A stretch of DNA of 64,000 bases, taken from the NCBI GenBank assembly GCA_949775045.1, contig OX459095.1:27264978-27328977 (forward strand), in the 5' to 3' direction. The notes beneath the pieces are model-generated. The model did no database searches. It saw only the letters and a program-made list of their open reading frames with translations, and was not told the DNA's origin. Position 1 is the stretch's first letter, and every line of letters starts with the position of its first letter. Shown piece after piece: positions 57,342 to 64,000 of the stretch. This DNA comes from Metridium senile (Eukaryota > Cnidaria > Anthozoa > Actiniaria > Metridiidae). The position numbers and the translations under genes were made by a program.

Positions 57342-58984
57342 TTTGTATTTTTATAAGAAACCGCTGGCCTGAAACTGCGCATGTCTTGGGCTACCTATGT
57401 GCACAGGGATCCCAAGTCGTTTTAGCGCAAGCAACAAATAGTGTAACATTCTATTCAAAAAACGTGGCATTTCTTTCTAGTTGATTTTTTTTATAATAAT
57501 ATTTTCTACAGTGATGGCACATTCATTCCACCTTGGTTAACCTATACATTTTTATTGTGAGTTCCGGTGACGAGGTCTTTCCCCGACGAATCTCCGACAC
57601 AAAAAAACGGCTGCGAGGGAGACTGCAATCATTGTCAAAAGTAGTTGGCACGATTTTAGTATTTTATCTCATAGTCACTACTTCATTTAAGTATAAAAAA
57701 TTCCCCCTTCCCCCACATCAATGTTGATGTAAAATAATAGCGCATGGTCAGGTCAAAACACCAAACAATGACTCCCTCCTAAACATTGCGAAGGGGGGTA
57801 GGGCGAGTAGTAAATTTTCATCAGTGCTATTTTAAAATGACTTTATCACATTCGTGCCAACATCTGTTTGTCAATGATTGAAGCTACTGCTAGATGACAA
57901 ACATAAAGTATCCCTGCTGACCGAGAAACTCTTCGTCCCTGGACGTCATGTCAACGGTCTGCAGTGTTTGACACTAGATATGCCTGAAAAGTTATCCCGT
58001 CCTGAATAACTCCTGGGAAATATGAGTTGGAACACAGGCACCCCAGGATCTAGAAACAGGCGATTTTTTAATCGATTAGAACGCGCGCTTATATATCGAA
58101 CAAGCGAAATTAGCGATCGAAAACTGAATTTGGGCTTCCTGTGGTGAGTCGGCAGTTTTTTTTTTAAGGACCATGGGGATAAAAAATTTTTAAGGACCAT
58201 TGGGGGAAAACGAAAAGTCGAAAAAAGTGAAATAAAATCGCTAAGTCTTGAAAAATGACTATCAAATTAATTAACAATCTAAGTTAATGAACATTTTGAG
58301 CCGGTTTCCAGCCTTCTAGGTGCCTTAAATCGCGCGTTTTTCGCTTTTCTTTTTTCAACGAGTTAAAAAAAGGTCGCATCCAGTTCAAGACGAAGTCAAG
58401 GCTGGAGACTTCACAAACCACCACTTTCACTTGGACCACAAAAACTTACACTTATACTACACTTATCAACAAAACATTAACACCACTGCACTCAGCGAGA
58501 ACCACTCTACAAATTACTACAAATAGCCCCACCAATTTGTCCGATATCCCAAAAGATAACGCACGTTTTTATTGAAATTTTTCAATTTTTTCTTTCGTTT
58601 GATGCGCGGCCAGGGTTGCCGGTGAGTGATACGCCACCGATACGTTAAACTTCGCTCTGATTGGTCAGTTTTGGTCAGGTGACGGTAAAAAAAGTCTACT
58701 GACCCTCTCGTGGGTAAGTGCGAACTTTTGTCAACAACGAACGACTTACCGGGGGTATTTTCGTCAAAATCGCTCTAATTGAGCTAAAACTCGGTCACAG
58801 ACTAGAAAACAGTTATACACAACTATCTACGTAAAACAAAGTTTTTATTATTGTATATTTGAGGCACAGCGAAAGGCATCTCTCGACTCCATACATTTAC
58901 TGTAAAAGATCACAAGTGATGAGCTTGGGCTCCCTGTGATTAATTGTGCACTTCGGGATAAAAACACCAAATTTGGCACATTTA

Positions 58985-59440
58985 TATAGTATTTGACATG
59001 ATGATTAATTTACGCTATGGAACCCACCCAGACTCGTCCAGGGGGTGGAGGGGGTCATTTTTTTGCATTTAGGGGTTGGGTGGGGATAATAATATCTAGA
59101 CAACTCCAAATCTACCTCAATTATAGTGTTCCACATGCTGATTAACTTTTTTTTCAAATAAGGGGGTGGGTTGGTTCAAATTAGACAAAAAATGATAATT
59201 TGCAGATAATAATACCTGGACAACTCCAAATTTACCTCAATTATAGTATTCCACATGCTGATTAATTTGATTATAGACCTTGTCCAGGGGGGTTCGATTT
59301 TTATACTTATGGGGGTGGGTTGGTTCAAATTAGACAAAAAATGATAATTTGAAGATAATAATACCTAGACAGCACCACATTTACCTCAATTATAGTATTC
59401 CACATGCTGATTAATTTAATTACCCCCCCTTGTTCAGGGG
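58985..59440. repeat. Direct repeats of about 130 bp, three copies
   Basis: Repeated blocks ACAACTCCAAATTTACCTCA, ATTATAGTATTCCACATGCT, GGGGGTGGGTTGGTTCAAAT and AGACAAAAAATGATAATTTG in the same order. Confidence 0.85.
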
Positions 59441-59495
59441 GGTTCATCATGGTTTATCATGATATTCAGTATATATTTTGTTTTTCGATTCATAG

Positions 59496-59596
59496 ATTTG
59501 AAGAGTTTTCTCAGCATTATGCTCAAGAAACGGCCAAATCAACGAGCACTGATTGCTGACGTGAAGAACCACCCATGGCTCAGTACAACTTCTTGA
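59496..59596 (+). pseudogene. Orphan C-terminal exon of a serine/threonine protein kinase
   Basis: After an acceptor-like TTCATAG, the frame (phase 1) reads DLKSFLSIMLKKRPNQRALI, then ADVKNHPWLSTTS and a stop: the last helices of a kinase C-lobe (subdomain XI Arg; HPWL). No other kinase exon was found in the 2.1 kb upstream, which lies between repeats and the divergent eIF2B alpha gene. It is either the last exon of a gene whose other exons I failed to see, or a duplicated fragment. It cannot be assigned to a kinase family from 33 residues. Confidence 0.5.
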
Positions 59597-60542
59597 GCTT
59601 GCTTCTTATCCGTCTAGTCTAGATAAGCTAGATACCAACACTTTTAAGAAAATGCATTAGCGATATTGTTACTCTCACAAACAATGATAAATAAACAAAT
59701 CACTAACCAGAGTCGTAAAGAAACAACCATTCAAACTTACCTAAAAAAACCTTTCATGCGCCATCTTGAATCGAAATAGTACTATATTATTCTTGCTGTC
59801 ATTGTTATTGATTAAGTTATGGAGCACAACCCTCCGCTGGAGCCAGATGGCGACGCGGAGAGTCGTCGTCTTGTGTTGAATTGTTGGCGGTAACACAGAT
59901 CGTGAGGCTAGGGAGGGTGGGTGGGTTAGGGAGCTTTGGTCCCGCTTTGCTTCTTTCCGCCAAGTGATAGAAATTATGCAAGGAGTGGTAAATATACTAG
60001 ACTTAATTCCCATGGGACATGTTAATGACTTGCATGCATAATTAAGTATATTCAAATGACTTTGAATAGTACTATATTATTCTTGCTGTCATTGTTATTG
60101 ATTAAGTTATGGAGTACAACCCTCCGCTTCCCCCAGACCACTATCCTTTGCTTCTCAGCCTTTGTCACCCAAAGCCCTTTGGTAAACTATCCTCCCATCT
60201 CTCCAAACCTTATCCCTACCAAGCTCAAACCCCTACTCCTCCACAAACTCTTGCGAGCTATTACTATTATTCCAACAGAATTGTTTATTGACAAAAATGT
60301 TTGCTTTATAGTAAGGTACATACATATATTTACCAAAATGTGTTATCCTTCTAATTATGGGGCTAACAATAACCCCCTTGACAAGACCTTACAGTAGCAC
60401 TGTGATAATTACAAATACTATATAATACTATATATGGTGTGTCAAAGTAAAGCTTTTGAATTATAATGTCTTTCTCTAATCGAGTTATTGCCAAATTATT
60501 AATTAATTACTTGCGGGGAACTCAGGCTCAAAACCCTCTAAG

Positions 60543-61319
60543 TTATTCCACTGCGAAAATTGCACAGAAGGCTTGATTTCTTGCAAAAACAAAAATCTGT
60601 TGTGGAGATGTCCCGGACTCAGACAAACGCGAATGCAATAAAATAATCAAACCCTCAAGGTGAGGGAGTAAGAAAGGTTTTGCCTGTGAGGGGGTAGACC
60701 TAGCTTGCAATTGTTCTGCTTTAATGCTGCTTAAATATCGCTTAACAATTATGCTATTCGCTGGGTTACCGATGCTTAATAAAGTATCCCACTCTCCTAC
60801 TCTATCGTGCTGTGCAAAAATTGTCCTTAATTTTCCTATCATGGAGTCTACAGTTCCAAACGCCAAACGAGTTTGATACATGCAATTTTGCTGCCCTTTT
60901 CGGCCAATCATGGTACATTGTGCGTCGTGCACTTTTGTTCTTCCTGCTTTATCTTTCCAAACCAGGCATTTGACGATATCTGCTGGCCTAGTGGAAGCAA
61001 CGTTCTTAGGCCTGCTCAGGCTCATCAAGAATCCGTTGAGTTCTAATTCCATAGCTGAAATTTGCTTGTTGTACTGTGTGCATTCTCTAGCACCTTGAAG
61101 TGTGACTAGTCGTTGTTCAATTTCATCCTCTTTAACAGGGAATCTTAGTTTCTTCTGACGAGGAGGTTGCTCTCCGATACGCTTTCTTTTGTACCCACAA
61201 CTTTGACAGAAATTAAATGTTTCGTCGTTTGCATGACAGCACACCGGGCACGCTACTGATGGTTGAAAAAACTTTGGCACATACGGTAACGGCTGAATAG
61301 TTAAGAAAAGTGTGTTAAT
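60543..61319 (-). pseudogene. DIRS tyrosine recombinase, N-terminal part only
   Basis: The frame reads through a C2-type zinc ribbon (CPVCC..CQSCGY), a basic stretch, and the SAM-like core-binding domain typical of cnidarian DIRS recombinases (KNVASTRPADIVKCLVWKDK, RLAFGTVDSMIGKLRTIF, SIGNPANSIIVKRYL). It ends at FARNQAFCAIFAVE, where the catalytic Arg/His/Arg/Tyr domain should begin; the sequence beyond is unrelated. TTAACTATTCAG/CCG at about 61301 looks like a possible splice acceptor for this ORF; no in-frame ATG is obvious near the start. Confidence 0.7.
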
Positions 61320-61341
61320 AAGTACGCCAAATTAGGTTCAC

Positions 61342-62718
61342 TTAAATTCTTGGACTGACTCTGAATGCCCAGATATCCGCAGGGCATGGGGATGGTCCCC
61401 AGCCATGCTTTGCCGGGGACAAAATCGTATCATAGTCGTTCTTTAGACCCAGGCAGAACGACTCGACAGACACTGATCTCAACGTCGGCCACCACACTGG
61501 TTTTGGAGAGGTTTTGGGAATGATTATTGTGAATGGAATATTGAAAGCCAGCAAAAAACGTAGGACCGGAGCTATCAGGTTGAAAGGCGGGAAAACATAT
61601 GGGTTTGCCCATAGCATCGGAGCTGCCTCTGGAGATTGTGCAAATATATTTACCCCTGCTGATTTTGGAGTTGGAAACGGTGTAAAGTGAGGTAAAAGCC
61701 GACCCGAAAGGTCACACTGTGTATTGCTATCGAGTGCCATAAGATCGACGGAGTGACCCTGAACTCCCCCAAATGCGGTCTGAACTCGCGACCAGGCCTT
61801 GGGTGATAACGTGGAGTCCAGCTTAGACACATGTCGCGATGGCTCATCCGCTTCGTTCAAATGTGTAGGGGTGTGCCGCAGTTCTAATTGCGCGTTTCTC
61901 CGTGAGATCACTTGGAAGAGTTCTTTGGTGGCTTCTGTGAGCTCCTGGCTTCTACTACCCTTTCTGTTCCATGTGTCAATGAGCACCTGGCTGTCAGTTA
62001 AAGCGTCCACTCTGCAGTCTCGAACGTATTCAGGTGCTGCTTTTAGGACATTGACCAACGCTAACGTTTCTCTGGTGGTGATGTGAAATAACCTTTCCTT
62101 TGGACTCCAGTAATCTCGTAGCTGTATGTTAGTCTTGGGGAGTCGAATGGAACCGCCCCATCCAGAACCAGAGGCATCGCTGACTACTGAGATGTGCCAA
62201 TGTTTTTCGCTCCTCCAAGGTACGTGCCCCGTCCATGTGTCAAGAAATCTCCAATGTAAAATTTCTTCCCTTAAAGGGCCGGATATCTTGACGTCTAAGT
62301 TATGTACTGCTGACCCTATGGCTGCCGCAATGTTCCTGATGTATAACTTGGCCGCCGGTACCGCCGCGGAAAAGGAAACACATTTTCCTTGGAAACGCTG
62401 TAGTATTTTAACAGGAACTGTTTTTTGCCTACGCAAAATCTCCTCCCTTAACTGAATAAACTTTTCCAGCTTTTGCGGCAGAATTTTGAATGCTTGCAAT
62501 TCGGAATCCACTAAAAATCCTAAATACTCCATCTGCTTTGCGGGTGTTAGGGCACATTTGGATAAACCTAGGAAATATCCTAGAATGACTAGGACTGCGC
62601 AGACTACGTAAGTTGCTGTGGACGAAGCAAGTTGACTTATTTGAGGCGTGCGCTTCTCTTTTGGAATAGCCCACGGGCCTGACGAGGTAATGATCCCTCC
62701 TGTTAACCTGTCGTCAAT
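61342..62718 (-). pseudogene. DIRS reverse transcriptase C-terminal part plus RNase H
   Basis: Open from IDDRLTGG (62718), the second half of the RT catalytic box, through the RT thumb (MEYLGFLVDSELQAFKI) and RNase H. RNase H catalytic candidates are Asp in VVSDASGSGWGG, Glu in TTRETLALVN and Asp in ALTDSQVLIDTW. Then comes HLNEADEPSR and a C-terminal stretch (DLMALDSNTQCD, FPTPKSAGVNIFA) common to DIRS/Ngaro-type polyproteins. There is no internal stop or frameshift; the only visible damage is the LINE. Confidence 0.8.
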
Positions 62719-62720
62719 GT

Positions 62721-63340
62721 AATAATAATATTAATAATAATGTTTAATAGAAAACAAATCTCGCAGCCCAAAGGCTGAATTACATTTGTAAGATTCAAAA
62801 TTAAAATTATGTACATTTGTATCAATAGATAATATAATATAAATATAATATATATAAGAAGTCATACAAAAATATAAAAAGCTATACATTATAAGCATAT
62901 AATCTATACATTATATAGAACATTGTCCGATAAAGACGCTTAGGCTAACTTAGATGATTTAATTACAAAAGAGTTCTCATAGCGATTTGTCTTACAGATA
63001 GTTCGGTATTTAACAGGGTTCCTTAGGTTGTAATTAGAAGTGTTTAACGGTGGTAATAAATCTCGAAGCTTGTGGTTTGAGTCTTTTTCGATAGATGTAA
63101 ATAACTTTTTACACAACTTCTCTCTTCTTTCATAGAGGGACTCCAAGCCGGTTTCCATCAGGGCTTCACGGTATTTGCGTTCTGGTAGAATTATACGTAA
63201 GGCACGCTTTTGTATGTGTTCAATGTCGTCAGACAAATAACGTGGCATACTATGGTGGAAAACTTGGCAGGCGTACTCCAGGATAGATCTTATGCAGCTA
63301 CAATAAAACTGGATTAGTGATTTAATGTCTACATCCGCAC
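62721..63340 (-). mobile_element. 5'-truncated LINE inserted in the DIRS RT
   Basis: About 620 bp. The frame encodes the C-terminal end of a non-LTR retrotransposon polyprotein: DIKSLIQFYCSCIRSILEYA, CQVFHHSMPRYLSDDIEHIQ, KRALRIILPERKYREA, and NYNLRN near the end. An AT-rich 3' UTR and an (ATT)n tail (62721-62745) follow. It begins abruptly at about 63340, the usual 5' truncation of LINEs. The target duplication is short or unclear (TAC at most). Confidence 0.85.
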
Positions 63341-64000
63341 GTAGATGGAACAGGGGATACCTTTGTCACTCATAGCTGCTGCGCCTATGGACTGGTATAT
63401 GAAAGCGGATTCCTTCCAGCCGAAGGGGAGTGTTCTGGATACTAGCCACCAACCAGCCCATTCGAATGATTGGCTCAGCAACACATGATCATACCCAGAT
63501 TTATCATCGCATTTGGTCATAAAAGATCCCTTGTATACGTAGGTTTTGACATCAGAAAGACGGTCCAAGCTGAAGGGGCATTCTTTCATCCAGAGGTTTA
63601 AGAAACGCGCATCCAAACAAAGCCTGGGTTTTGTGGGTTCTACGGTCAGGGGGAGGACCAAGTACGGAGGTTCTGCCTCGCCGACCTTTCCCCAGACAAT
63701 GATGGCACGAGATCGTATTCTCTCCAGTAAAGTGTTCGTGATAAAAGTAGTGAAATTTTTACAGTTTTTGAGGTTTTGAAGCACCGCTTTCGGTGGAAAA
63801 TTACTATCATAGTTCACACCTCTGAAACTTCCCTTGAAGCGAGATGCAAAATCTTTGACCTCTACACCGTCTCGTAGCCAACTTAGAATTGTATGTTCTG
63901 CATGGTGCCCTTGCAGGATTTTTGACCATACCCCGAGATGCTTGTGTATTTCCCCTGCCATAAAGTTATCTGGGTCCCTAAAGGAAAGATTCTCAAGTGT
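63341..64000 (-). pseudogene. DIRS reverse transcriptase N-terminal part (runs off the right edge)
   Basis: Open from the window edge. It contains PLTVEPTKPRLCLDARFLNL (fingers), DDKSGYDHVLL with the first catalytic Asp region, and LPFGWKESAFIYQSIG (palm). It ends at CSIY, directly before the LINE. A Met lies at 63961, but the frame is open beyond it. Confidence 0.8.

Larger units (their letters stand above)
57342..60542. other. Intergenic region between eIF2B alpha and the retrotransposon
   Basis: It contains the presumed eIF2B alpha promoter (no core element recognised), TTGGGCTNCCTGTG-type words at about 57395, 58133 and 58920 that resemble the foldback terminus at 14138, a tandem block at 58985-59440, the kinase-like exon at 59496, and a directly repeated segment of about 65 bp (59776-59840 and 60064-60128, ATAGTACTATATTATTCTTG). 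No complete gene seen. Confidence 0.55.
60543..64000 (-). mobile_element. DIRS-like retrotransposon, truncated and split by a LINE
   Basis: Order on the minus strand is RT, RNase H, then a zinc-knuckle/tyrosine-recombinase-like ORF, the order of DIRS elements (reverse transcriptase plus tyrosine recombinase, no integrase). The 5' part runs off the right edge. The 3' part stops before the catalytic half of the recombinase. A LINE lies at 62721-63340. No inverted or split terminal repeats are visible. Confidence 0.8.

Noticed and set aside
59741..60055. Minus-strand ORF with ATGGCGCATGAAAGG followed by a donor-like GTAAGT as a first exon
   Set aside because: The frame meets TAG directly at the donor and no downstream exon was found; the region also contains a direct repeat.

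Overview
The window is eukaryotic and gene-sparse. It has intron-containing genes with GT-AG junctions, AT-rich intergenic DNA, and a very high density of hairpin (MITE-like) repeats and microsatellites. An anthozoan cnidarian, such as a coral or a relative, fits best. The reasons are the invertebrate but strongly conserved PP4C, elongin B, RNF185 and eIF2B-alpha proteins, the tRNA-like repeats of a type I associate with hexacoral genomes, and the DIRS and AcademH-type transposons. The species assignment is inference.

Layout. 89-1118 (-): the first two recognisable coding exons of an SLC22-type transporter that runs off the left edge. 3666-14721: an 11,056-bp DNA transposon with 77-bp terminal inverted repeats (77/77 identical) and a 9-bp target duplication. 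It carries an intronless RecQ-like helicase (+) and a five-exon DUF6589/Academ-like transposase (-), arranged convergently. The transposase is broken by a 1,188-bp foldback insertion with its own 6-bp target duplication. 16283-26964 (+): PP4 catalytic subunit in 12 exons, with an expanded 48-bp minisatellite made from its own intron-7 acceptor and the first bases of exon 8. 30067-32569 (-): elongin B. 33053-37446 (+): RNF185-type RING/TM E3 ligase, head-to-head with elongin B. 37447-43823: repeats, including tRNA-like units in an inverted arrangement. 43824-44951 (+): intronless class A GPCR. 44952-50608: repeats. 50609-57341 (-): eIF2B alpha in ten exons. 57342-60540: repeats and an orphan protein-kinase C-terminal exon. 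60543-64000 (-): 3'-truncated DIRS-like retrotransposon (RT, RNase H, start of a tyrosine recombinase). A 5'-truncated LINE sits inside its YIDD catalytic box.

The host genes are unrelated housekeeping genes plus one receptor and one transporter. The only apparent regulatory pairing is the divergent elongin B/RNF185 promoter. The most notable object is the helicase-bearing transposon. It agrees with the published AcademH lineage in gene content and, as I recall it, in target-duplication length, so the class is probably described while this copy and its nested architecture may not be. The minisatellite of decoy splice acceptors in PP4C is the most unusual feature of a host gene.

All exon boundaries were read by eye from GT-AG sites, frame and family similarity. 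No alignment or search was run.
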